This document shows, piece after piece, positions 17,713-25,307 of a stretch of DNA of 64,000 nt; within the stretch, counting starts at the first letter, position 1, and each line of letters starts with the position of its first letter. The DNA comes from Asticcacaulis sp. YBE204 (GTDB lineage Bacteria > Pseudomonadota > Alphaproteobacteria > Caulobacterales > Caulobacteraceae), in the NCBI RefSeq assembly GCF_000495855.1, contig NZ_AWGF01000009.1, forward strand, positions 213,585-277,584, in the 5' to 3' direction. The translations under genes and the position numbers were made by a program. A model generated the notes under the pieces. That model ran no database searches, had not been told where the DNA came from, and saw nothing but the letters and a program-made list of their open reading frames with translations.

Positions 17713-19059
17713 CTATCCCACCACACACGCCGCCGCGACCCAGACCTTCGCGATATTGGCCTTCGACGCCGTATAGACGATCTTTTGCAGCACCTCTTCG
17801 TCGCTATCGAGGTCGTCCATGAGCCGGATCGTGCCGGATTTCGCCTGCGGATCGATCAGTTGCGCGTCGAAATAACGGCCCTTCTCGAACGTCCCGACCG
17901 GCAAATCCAGCGCCTCGGCGCCGCCCTTGGTGGCGATGTGGAACGCCGTGCGCCAGTCGATCTGACTGCCGCGCAGGCCGCGATTATCCCAGTGCAGCCG
18001 CGCATCGACGCCGTCGTGCAAGGCGCGCGACGAGGCTACGGCCCAGCGCATATTATCGAAGATCGAGGCCGACGGTCCGCCGGAAATATCGGTCCCCAAG
18101 CCTACGCGCAGGCCCTTTTCCAGCGCCCGTTTCAGCGGGAACACCGCATTGGAAAAATAGTAGTTCGACAGCGGACAGTGCGCGATCCCCGCCCCGCGCG
18201 CGGAAATCTTGTCCATATTGGCTTCGGAAATGAAATTGGCGTGTGCCAGCACCGTGTGTCGCGTCAGGAGCCCGAAGCGGTCGAGGCTGTCGGTGTCCTC
18301 CATCCCGTGCCGCTCCAGCACGTAATTGTGCTCCCAGTCGCTTTCGGAACAATGGGTCTGGATGTGGCAGCCACAGCGTTTGGCCAGATCGCCCAGCCCT
18401 TCCAGCGCCGCGTCGGTGCAAGACGCGATGAAGCGTGGCGTGACGACCGGCTTGATGCGTTCGGTTTTCAGGCTACGCACATAGTCGATGAAATCCGCCG
18501 TCCCACGCAGCGCCGAATCGGTCGATTCGACGTAAAAGTTCGGACATTCCTGCGGGTTATCCATCGCCACCTTGCCAATCAGGGCGCGCTGGCCCTTTTC
18601 AAGACAGATGTCGGCCAGAAGCCGCGTCGCATCCTGATGCTGGGTGGCGAAATAAAGCGCCGTCGTCGTCCCGTTCGACAACAGGTCGTCGACCAGCCCT
18701 TCATAGGACCGACGCGCGAAACCGAGGTCCGAATAACGCGCCTCCAGCGGGAAGGTATGTTTTTGCAGCCAGACCTCCAGCGGCACGTCGAGCGCCTTGC
18801 CCAGTTGCGGCCATTGCGGCGCGTGGATATGCAGGTCGCAGAACCCCGGCAGGCCGTAAGTGCCATCGGGTAGAATCTCCAGCCGCCCCGCCGAGCGGTC
18901 TTCGAATACCGCTTCGGCATAGCCGGGCGTGTCCGGATGCACGATATCCGCAATCCGGCCCTCATCGTCGCAGCGGATCAGGACATCGCGGAGAACCTCG
19001 ATCTGGCCGCAGACAGGGGCGTGGAAAAAGGTGCCTTTGAAAGAACAGGTTATGGTCAT
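17713..19059 (-). CDS. guaD: guanine deaminase
   Basis: Amidohydrolase that converts guanine to xanthine, 448 residues. The family signature LPGFCDLHIHAPQ carries the metal-binding H77 and H79. Further metal and catalytic residues appear in QTHCSESDWEH, VLAHANF and GLGTDISGGPS. It is the last gene of the purine series, separated from the adenine deaminase by a palindromic element. The element edge supplies GGAGG nine bases before the ATG, apparently its ribosome site. Product xanthine is a substrate of XdhABC. Confidence 0.94.
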   Translation of the reverse strand: MTITCSFKGTFFHAPVCGQIEVLRDVLIRCDDEGRIADIVHPDTPGYAEAVFEDRSAGRLEILPDGTYGLPGFCDLHIHAPQWPQLGKALDVPLEVWLQKHTFPLEARYSDLGFARRSYEGLVDDLLSNGTTTALYFATQHQDATRLLADICLEKGQRALIGKVAMDNPQECPNFYVESTDSALRGTADFIDYVRSLKTERIKPVVTPRFIASCTDAALEGLGDLAKRCGCHIQTHCSESDWEHNYVLERHGMEDTDSLDRFGLLTRHTVLAHANFISEANMDKISARGAGIAHCPLSNYYFSNAVFPLKRALEKGLRVGLGTDISGGPSASIFDNMRWAVASSRALHDGVDARLHWDNRGLRGSQIDWRTAFHIATKGGAEALDLPVGTFEKGRYFDAQLIDPQAKSGTIRLMDDLDSDEEVLQKIVYTASKANIAKVWVAAACVVG

Positions 19060-19068
19060 TTATCACAG

Positions 19069-19178
19069 CCTCCCCCCTGATTTCAGGGGGGATACCGCCG
19101 GGACGGCGGAGGGGGTTAAAAGTGGGTTTAACCCCACCCGGCCCTGCGGGCCACCCTCCCCTGAAATCAGGGGAGGTA
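19069..19178. repeat. palindromic element, type A (ade-guaD gap)
   Basis: About 110 bases. Left terminal hairpin CCTCCCCCCTGATTTCAGGG and right terminal hairpin CCTCCCCTGAAATCAGGGG flank internal pairs such as CCGCCGGGACGGCGG and GGCCCTGCGGGCC. The outer arms are also complementary to each other, so the whole element can fold into one structure. Same build as the elements at 31001, 36617 and 63600. Confidence 0.85.
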
Positions 19179-19179
19179 C

Positions 19180-20205
19180 TTAGTTTTGCGCTACGTAAGC
19201 GTCGATCTCATCGAGGTGTTTATATACCGCTTCATCGCTGAGGAACGAGCCCAGAAACGAGTTGCGCGCCAGCGTAATCAGATCGTCGCGGTCGACCAGT
19301 CCGCTGGCCGCTACAGCGCGGTAATTGTCGTTCACATACCCGCCGAAATAGGCCGGGTCGTCGGAATTGAGCGTCGCGCGCAAACCCTTGTCGAGCATGG
19401 TCCGGATCGGGTGAGCCCCCATATCCTCAACCACGCAGAGCTTCAGATTCGACAGCGGACACACGGTCAGGGTCATGCCCATCCGCGCCAGACGCGAGGT
19501 CAGGTGCGCATTTTCCAGCGACCGGTTGCCATGGTCGATGCGATCGACTTTCAGCACATCGAGCGCTTCATAGACATAGTCCGGTGGACCTTCCTCACCG
19601 GCATGGGCGACCTTCTTCAGACCCAGCGCGGCAGCGGCTTCGAACACGCGGGCGAATTTCGACGGCGGATGTCCGACCTCGGACGAATCGAGCCCCACCC
19701 CGGTCAGGCGATCTAGGAACGGCTCGGCGGCTTTCAATGTGGCAAATGCCGCGTCCTCATCCAGATGGCGCAGGAAACATAGGATCAGACTCGATGTCAG
19801 GCCATATTCGGCTTCGGCGGCCTTCATGCCGGAGGTCAGGCCGTCCATGACGACCTGCATCGGGATACCGCGATCCGTATGGGTTTGCGGATCGAAGAAA
19901 ATCTCGGCATGACGCACGCTGTCGGCATGGGCGCGGTCGAAATAGGCCTTGGCAAGGTCGTGAAAATCATGTTCGGTTTGCAGGACATTGGCGCCCTGAT
20001 AATAGATGTCGAGGAAGTCCTGAAGGTTGGAAAATTCGTAGGCCGCGCGGACCTCTTCGACCGATTTGAACGGCAGGTCGATGGTGTTGCGCTGGCCCAG
20101 AGCGAACATCAGTTCGGGCTCCAGAGACCCTTCGATATGCAGATGCAGTTCGGCCTTGGGCAGGCCGGCGATGAAGGCATCAAGCGAGATGAGCGGCTTG
20201 TTCAT
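19180..20205 (-). CDS. adenine deaminase (adenosine deaminase-like family)
   Basis: Deaminates adenine to hypoxanthine; 341 residues. Metal and catalytic motifs are ELHLHIEGSLEPELMF (HxH), FFDPQTHTDRGIP, VAHAGEEGPP (His and catalytic Glu) and NSDDPAYFGGYVNDN. The last motif, and GLDSSEVGHPPSKF, are the features of the bacterial adenine deaminase branch (as in the characterised Pseudomonas aeruginosa enzyme) rather than of true adenosine deaminases. Hypoxanthine is the natural feed for XdhABC encoded just upstream. The start at 20205 overlaps xdhC by 26 bases; the longer frame upstream only re-reads xdhC. Confidence 0.85.
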   Translation of the reverse strand: MNKPLISLDAFIAGLPKAELHLHIEGSLEPELMFALGQRNTIDLPFKSVEEVRAAYEFSNLQDFLDIYYQGANVLQTEHDFHDLAKAYFDRAHADSVRHAEIFFDPQTHTDRGIPMQVVMDGLTSGMKAAEAEYGLTSSLILCFLRHLDEDAAFATLKAAEPFLDRLTGVGLDSSEVGHPPSKFARVFEAAAALGLKKVAHAGEEGPPDYVYEALDVLKVDRIDHGNRSLENAHLTSRLARMGMTLTVCPLSNLKLCVVEDMGAHPIRTMLDKGLRATLNSDDPAYFGGYVNDNYRAVAASGLVDRDDLITLARNSFLGSFLSDEAVYKHLDEIDAYVAQN

Positions 20206-21133
20206 TATGAAGTCCCTCGGATAAACTTTTATTCTGACTGATGATTTGCAGCAATTGTGCGGCGACGGCGACCGCGATGACCTCCGGCGCCTTGCCGGTA
20301 ATGCCGGGCAGGCCGATGGGGCAGACGATCCGCGCGATCTGGTCTTCGGTGAACCCATCTTTGCGCAGACGCGAGAAAAACCGCGCGCGTTTGGTTGCTG
20401 AACCGATCAGACCGATAAATCGGGCCTCGGAGGCCAAAGCGGCTTTGGTCAATTCGTAATCGAGCGCGTGGTCATGGGTCAGGATCAGGGTCAGGCCCCG
20501 GCCCTTCTCCGCCACGGCGCACAGGGCTTGCGCATCGCCGACAATGGCCGCGTCGGGCACATCGGTGCGGTCGTCGTACCAGTCGAGACGAAACGGCAGG
20601 CCCTGTAAAACCCGCGCGATGGCAATACCGACATGCCCCGCACCGAACATCAGGACCGGCGTCAAAGGCTCGCCGATCCGCTCGATCAGAGTGTCACCGG
20701 CAACGGGGATTACGCCGCGCGCGGCGACATTGGCCGTCTCAGAGGTCAGGCAACGGCTTATGCCATCGACGCGCAAATCGCTGCGCAGAGTAAAGACGTC
20801 GAGGTCTCGGATGGCCGCCAGCCACGCCGTATCTGCCGGATCGAGCCGTTCGATCATCACCCGCACCCGACCCCCGCAGCATTGGCCCAGCAAAATCCCT
20901 AACGGATAGTCCTGAATCCGCCAGGTGCCGGGCGCGTGTTTCAGCGCCTGACGCGCCTGATCGATGCACTGGAATTCCAGATTACCGCCGCCGATCGTGC
21001 CGAAAATCTCATCTGACGTGACCAGCATCCGCGTCCCGGCCTCACGCGGCGTCGAGCCGTCGACGGCCAGCAGCGAGATCAGCGCGACCGATTTTTTATC
21101 CATCCATTCAATAGCTTTACCGGCCCAGTTCAT
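20180..21133 (-). CDS. xdhC: xanthine dehydrogenase accessory protein XdhC
   Basis: Binds molybdenum cofactor, promotes its sulfuration and loads it into XdhB; 317 residues. Segments typical of XdhC/CoxI are DGSTPREAGTRMLV, GTIGGGNLEFQCI and LLGQCCGGRVRV in the N-terminal half. A Rossmann-like C-terminal half follows, with MFGAGHVGIAIARVL and FIGLIGSATKRARF. Its start overlaps the xdhB stop by 4 bases. Its presence shows that the neighbouring dehydrogenase uses the sulfurated cofactor. Confidence 0.94.
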   Translation of the reverse strand: MNWAGKAIEWMDKKSVALISLLAVDGSTPREAGTRMLVTSDEIFGTIGGGNLEFQCIDQARQALKHAPGTWRIQDYPLGILLGQCCGGRVRVMIERLDPADTAWLAAIRDLDVFTLRSDLRVDGISRCLTSETANVAARGVIPVAGDTLIERIGEPLTPVLMFGAGHVGIAIARVLQGLPFRLDWYDDRTDVPDAAIVGDAQALCAVAEKGRGLTLILTHDHALDYELTKAALASEARFIGLIGSATKRARFFSRLRKDGFTEDQIARIVCPIGLPGITGKAPEVIAVAVAAQLLQIISQNKSLSEGLHNEQAAHLA

Positions 21134-23409
21134 GCGCGGCCATCCTTCAGCGCGCGCAATATGCGTTCCGGCGTCGCGGGGGCATCGAGCGTCAGGGTGC
21201 GGCTGCCTGTCGCCGCCGCCACCGCGAACGACAGGGCCGAAAAGACGCTGTTGGCCAGCATGAAGGGTGGCTCGCCGACAGCCTTGGAACGATGGATCGT
21301 CGGCTCACGGTTTTCACCCGCGCGCCACAGTTCGACATTGAGGATTTTAGGCCGATCCGACGCGCACGGTATCTTATAGGTCGACGGGGCGTGGGTCAGA
21401 AGCCGCCCCTTGTCGTTATAGACCAGCTCTTCGAAGGTCAGCCAGCCCATCCCCTGAACGAAGGCGCCCTCCACCTGCCCCAGATCGATGGACGGATTGA
21501 TCGAGCGCCCGACATCGTGGAGCAGATCGGCACGCAAGACCCTGTATTCGCCCGTGAATGTGTCGATTTCGACCTCCGACACCGAGGCCCCGTAGGCAAA
21601 ATAGAGGAAGGGCCTCCCGGTATGCGTCTTGCGGTCGTAATGGATCTTCGGCGTCGCGTAGTAGCCGGTCGAGGACATCGAAATGCGGTTGAAATGCGCC
21701 AACCGGCAGACCTCGGCAAAGCCCAGAACCTCGTCGCCCGCCCGCACCACGCCGCCTTCGAAGGTTACGTTTTCGGCCTCGCCGCCATTGCGTCCGGCCA
21801 TAAATCCAGCCAGCCGTTCGCGGATCGTCATGGCCGCATTATAGGCTGCCCAGCCGTTGAGATCGGTCCCCGACGACGCCGCCGTGGCGGAGGTGTTGGG
21901 CACCTTGTCCGTGCGCGTCGCCGTGATGCGAATTTTATCCAAACCGAGCCCAAACACGTCGGCGACGATCTGCGCCACCTTGATGTTGAGACCCTGCCCC
22001 ATCTCGGTGCCGCCGTGGTTCAGCGACACGGAACCGTCGACGTAGCAATGGACCAGCGCCCCGGCCTGATTGAGGTGCGAGGTGGTGAAGGAGATGCCGA
22101 ACTTGACCGGCGTGACGGCGATACCGCGCTTCAGATAGGGGTGGGTATTGTTAAACTTTTCAATGGCTTGTCGGCGGTTATTATAGTCCGACGCAGCCAC
22201 GACGTCCGCCACAATGCGGTCGGCGACAAAGTCGGTAACCGGCATCTGGTACGGCGTCACGTCACGGCCCGCACCATAGAAATTAGCCTGCCGCACACTC
22301 AGCGGATCGCGCCCCAGATGCACGGCGATGGCGTCCATGACGCGCTCGATGGCCAGCATCCCCTGCGGGCCCCCGAAGCCGCGAAAGGCAGTGTTGGACA
22401 CGGTGTGGGTCTTGAAACGGTGCGAGATCAGCTCGACGTTTTCGAGGAAATAGCAGTTGTCGGCATGGAACAGCGCCCGGTCGTTGATCGCCGGGGACAG
22501 GTCGGTCGAGCAGCCACAGCGCGAGGCCAGTTCCAGCCTCAACGACGTGATCCGCCCGTTATCATCGAAAGCTACGTCGTAATCGGCGGTGAAATCGTGG
22601 CGCTTGCCGGTGATTTCCATGTCCTCGTCACGGTCGGCGCGGTATTTCGCGGGTTTGCCGGTTTTCGCCGCCACCAGCGCTGCGGCTGCCGCGAACAGCG
22701 AGGCCTGAGTCTCCTTGCCGCCGAAGCCGCCGCCCATGCGCCGCACCTCAACCGTCACGTCGGCGGAATTGACGTGCAGCAAATGCGCCACCAGATGCTG
22801 AACTTCGGAAGGGTGCTGTGTCGAACAAAGCAGGTGCATCCCGCCCTGCTCCATCGGCGTGGCGATGGTGATCTGGCCTTCGAGATAGAAGTGATCCTGC
22901 CCGCCGATTTCCAGCGAGCCCGTCACACGATTCGGCGCGGCGTCGAAATCGACCGCGCCGCGTTTCATGACCTGCGTCGCCTCAATCAGACTGTTGGCCC
23001 CACGGGCCTCAGCGATGGTCAGGATCGGCGTCAGAATGTCGTATTCGATGCGTCCCAGTTTGGCGGCCACCCGCGCGGCCTTAGCCGATTTCGCCGCGAC
23101 GAGGAAGATCGGCTGGCCCATGAAGATGACGTCGTCGCTCGTCATCAACTTGTCGTCCTTGGCCACCGGCGCGACATTGTTGTCGCCGGGGATGTCGGCA
23201 GCGGTGAAGACCGCGACGACATCGGGCGCCGAACGGACGGCGTCGAGGTCGATGGAGATGATCTTGGCATGGGCGTGGGTGCTGCGCCCGAACGCCAGAT
23301 GCAGCATCCCGGCGGGTTCGGCGACATCATCCGTATAGAGCGCCGTGCCCGACACGTGCAGCGGCGCGCTGTCGTGTGTGATCGAGGCGTGGACTTTTGC
23401 GTCAGCCAT
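21130..23409 (-). CDS. xdhB: xanthine dehydrogenase, molybdenum-binding subunit
   Basis: Catalytic subunit oxidising hypoxanthine to xanthine and xanthine to urate; 759 residues, usual for bacterial XdhB. Molybdopterin and substrate motifs include RMGGGFGGKETQ, TAFRGFGGPQGM (which holds the purine-binding arginine) and GGTEMGQGLN. The catalytic glutamate is in HRSKAVGEPPFM near the C-terminus. It overlaps xdhA by 8 bases and xdhC by 4, so the three are tightly coupled. It is not the same gene type as paoC at the window start, which belongs to the aldehyde oxidase branch. Confidence 0.95.
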   Translation of the reverse strand: MADAKVHASITHDSAPLHVSGTALYTDDVAEPAGMLHLAFGRSTHAHAKIISIDLDAVRSAPDVVAVFTAADIPGDNNVAPVAKDDKLMTSDDVIFMGQPIFLVAAKSAKAARVAAKLGRIEYDILTPILTIAEARGANSLIEATQVMKRGAVDFDAAPNRVTGSLEIGGQDHFYLEGQITIATPMEQGGMHLLCSTQHPSEVQHLVAHLLHVNSADVTVEVRRMGGGFGGKETQASLFAAAAALVAAKTGKPAKYRADRDEDMEITGKRHDFTADYDVAFDDNGRITSLRLELASRCGCSTDLSPAINDRALFHADNCYFLENVELISHRFKTHTVSNTAFRGFGGPQGMLAIERVMDAIAVHLGRDPLSVRQANFYGAGRDVTPYQMPVTDFVADRIVADVVAASDYNNRRQAIEKFNNTHPYLKRGIAVTPVKFGISFTTSHLNQAGALVHCYVDGSVSLNHGGTEMGQGLNIKVAQIVADVFGLGLDKIRITATRTDKVPNTSATAASSGTDLNGWAAYNAAMTIRERLAGFMAGRNGGEAENVTFEGGVVRAGDEVLGFAEVCRLAHFNRISMSSTGYYATPKIHYDRKTHTGRPFLYFAYGASVSEVEIDTFTGEYRVLRADLLHDVGRSINPSIDLGQVEGAFVQGMGWLTFEELVYNDKGRLLTHAPSTYKIPCASDRPKILNVELWRAGENREPTIHRSKAVGEPPFMLANSVFSALSFAVAAATGSRTLTLDAPATPERILRALKDGRA

Positions 23410-24835
23410 GCGCCACCGCTTGCGTCATGCCGCGCTCGCCATGATACTCGAACCACAGCCGTTTCAAGAGGTTGCCGGAAACTTCCAACCTATATTCCGA
23501 AGAGCCGCGCACGTCGGTCAGGGGCGTAAAGTCCTGCCGCAGGGCTTCGGCGGCAACGGCCAGGACCTCCGGCGTGAACGGCTTACCGGTCAAGGCATTT
23601 TCGGTGGCATGCGCGCGTTTGGGCGTTCCGGCCATGCCGCCGAAGGCCAGTCGCGCAAAGGTCACGATACCGCCCGCGATGCGCAGATGAAACGCCGCGC
23701 ACACCGCCGAAATATCAGAATCGAAGCGCTTGGACAGCTTCACCACGCGGACAAAATCGGTGGCATCGAGCGCGGGGACGAAGACGCTTTCGACAAACTC
23801 GCCCGGTTGCAAATCCTGCTTTCCGTAGGTCAAGAAATAGTCCTCCAGCGGGATCGTCCGTCGCGTTTCGCCGTGGCGGAGCGTCAGTTCGGTCCCCAGC
23901 GCGATCAGGGCGGGCGGCGTGTCACCGATCGGCGAGCCATTGGCGATATTGCCGCCGATAGTCCCGGCATTGCGCACCTGAACCGCACCGATCCGGCGGA
24001 CCAGTTCGCCTAAATCCGGATGCAGCCGCGCCAGAGCGGTTTGCGCCTCGGCATAACGGACGCCCGCGCCGATGGTCAGGCCTTGCGGGGTCTCGTCGAT
24101 ATCGGTCATCAGCCCACCGACATAGATGATAGTGTCCAGCACGCGGTGCTGTTTGGTGACCCACAAACCGACATCAGTCGCCCCGGCGACGATGCGCGCG
24201 TCGGGCATTTCCAGCCGCAAGGCCGCCAGATCGTCGACGCTGCGCGGCGTGAACCAGCGCCGCGTCAGGCCCGAAAGCATGTCTTCATGGCTGAGGATCA
24301 GCATATCGTCGCGACGAATTTTCTTAAGCGTATCAAACACATGCGCATCATCGAATGCCGCCGCTGGATTTTGCTCTGCAGCTTCAAGTATCGGCCCGTA
24401 ACCCGTGCAGCGGCACAGGTTCCCGGCCAGCACATCCGCCGAATCAACATTGACCGTTCCGCATGCGCCCATGGTCCGCCCGACCAGCGACATGACGATT
24501 CCCGGCGTACAAAACCCGCACTGCGATCCGTGCAGATCGACCATGGCCGACTGTACCGGGTGCTGCCCTTTCAGGCTTTCGACCGTCATCAGCGCCTTGC
24601 CGTCGAGCATCGGCATAAACAGGATGCAGGCATTCAGCGCGCGCCAATCGAGACGCTCGCCACTCAATTCACCGACCAGCACCGTACAGGCACCACAGTC
24701 GCCTTCGGCACAACCTTCCTTGGTCCCGGTGCGCTGCGCGCGATAGCGCAACCAGTCGAGCAGCGTCATCGTCGGGTCGATATCGCTCAGGGTGACGACC
24801 TCACCATCGAGATAGAAACGGAGTTTATGCGGCAT
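23402..24835 (-). CDS. xdhA: xanthine dehydrogenase, FAD and 2Fe-2S subunit
   Basis: Electron-transfer subunit, 477 residues. Two 2Fe-2S clusters are predicted from C42/C47/C50/C70 (GCAEGDCGACTV) and C106/C109/C141/C143 (QCGFCTPG, LCRCTGYGP). The FAD domain starts near residue 185 (ARIVAGATDVGLWVTK) and includes IGGNIANGSPIGDTPP. The start at 24835 has GGAGG six bases upstream, and those bases are the edge of the palindromic element between uraH and xdhA. A 23-residue upstream extension would be read from the element and is rejected. Confidence 0.95.
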   Translation of the reverse strand: MPHKLRFYLDGEVVTLSDIDPTMTLLDWLRYRAQRTGTKEGCAEGDCGACTVLVGELSGERLDWRALNACILFMPMLDGKALMTVESLKGQHPVQSAMVDLHGSQCGFCTPGIVMSLVGRTMGACGTVNVDSADVLAGNLCRCTGYGPILEAAEQNPAAAFDDAHVFDTLKKIRRDDMLILSHEDMLSGLTRRWFTPRSVDDLAALRLEMPDARIVAGATDVGLWVTKQHRVLDTIIYVGGLMTDIDETPQGLTIGAGVRYAEAQTALARLHPDLGELVRRIGAVQVRNAGTIGGNIANGSPIGDTPPALIALGTELTLRHGETRRTIPLEDYFLTYGKQDLQPGEFVESVFVPALDATDFVRVVKLSKRFDSDISAVCAAFHLRIAGGIVTFARLAFGGMAGTPKRAHATENALTGKPFTPEVLAVAAEALRQDFTPLTDVRGSSEYRLEVSGNLLKRLWFEYHGERGMTQAVAHG

Positions 24836-24841
24836 GAACAA

Positions 24842-24958
24842 CCTCCCCCTCGCCCCTACGGGGAGAGGGTGGCGCAAAGCGCCGGGTGAGGGGGAAAGCA
24901 ACAAACTCGGTGTTTAGCCCCCTCACCCTAGCCCTCTCCCCGCAGGGGCGAGGGGATA
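24842..24958. repeat. palindromic element, type B (uraH-xdhA gap)
   Basis: About 117 bases filling nearly the whole gap. Left hairpin CCCCTCGCCCCTACGGGGAG and right hairpin CTCTCCCCGCAGGGGCGAGG enclose GGGTGAGGGGG and its complement CCCCCTCACCC. Same build as the elements at 26693, 28580 and 40335. Its xdhA-proximal edge gives the Shine-Dalgarno sequence of xdhA. Confidence 0.88.
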
Positions 24959-24977
24959 GAATACCTATTCCCATCCT

Positions 24978-25307
24978 TCAACTCCCCCGATAGGTCGAAT
25001 AGCCGTAAGGGCTGACCAACAGCGGCACGTGATAATGCCCCGCGCCGCTCATGCCGAAATCGATGCCGACGCGGTCGAGAAACGGCGGATCGGGCAGGTC
25101 TGCGCCCTTGCTGCGGAAATAGTCGGCGACATCGAACTCCAGCCGATACACCCCGGCTTCCAACTCAAGCTCACGCAAGCCGTTGCAACGCCCGTCGTCA
25201 TTGGTCCGCCCGGCGAACAGCACCTCGCGCCCACGCAGCAGGTGCAGGCCCATGTCCGCTGCCGGGACGCCGTTGGCCGTATCGAGAACGTGGGTGGACA
25301 GGCTCAT
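24978..25307 (-). CDS. uraH: 5-hydroxyisourate hydrolase
   Basis: Transthyretin-like hydrolase that turns 5-hydroxyisourate into OHCU (2-oxo-4-hydroxy-4-carboxy-5-ureidoimidazoline); 109 residues. The N-terminal LSTHVLDTANGVPA (catalytic His), central GRTNDDGRC (catalytic Arg) and C-terminal HYHVPLLVSPYGYSTYRGS, with the YRGS tail, are the family signatures. The start overlaps the stop of the uraD/hpyO fusion by 4 bases (ATGA). A start 12 bases earlier is possible. Confidence 0.95.
   Translation of the reverse strand: MSLSTHVLDTANGVPAADMGLHLLRGREVLFAGRTNDDGRCNGLRELELEAGVYRLEFDVADYFRSKGADLPDPPFLDRVGIDFGMSGAGHYHVPLLVSPYGYSTYRGS

Noticed and set aside
19180..20205. True adenosine deaminase
   Set aside because: The NSDDPAYFGGYV and GLDSSEVGHPPSKF segments belong to the adenine deaminase branch, and hypoxanthine feeds directly into XdhABC.
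24836..24904. 23-residue repeat-encoded N-terminal extension of xdhA
   Set aside because: The 2Fe-2S domain starts normally at 24835 and the element edge provides the ribosome site, so translation of the element here is unlikely.
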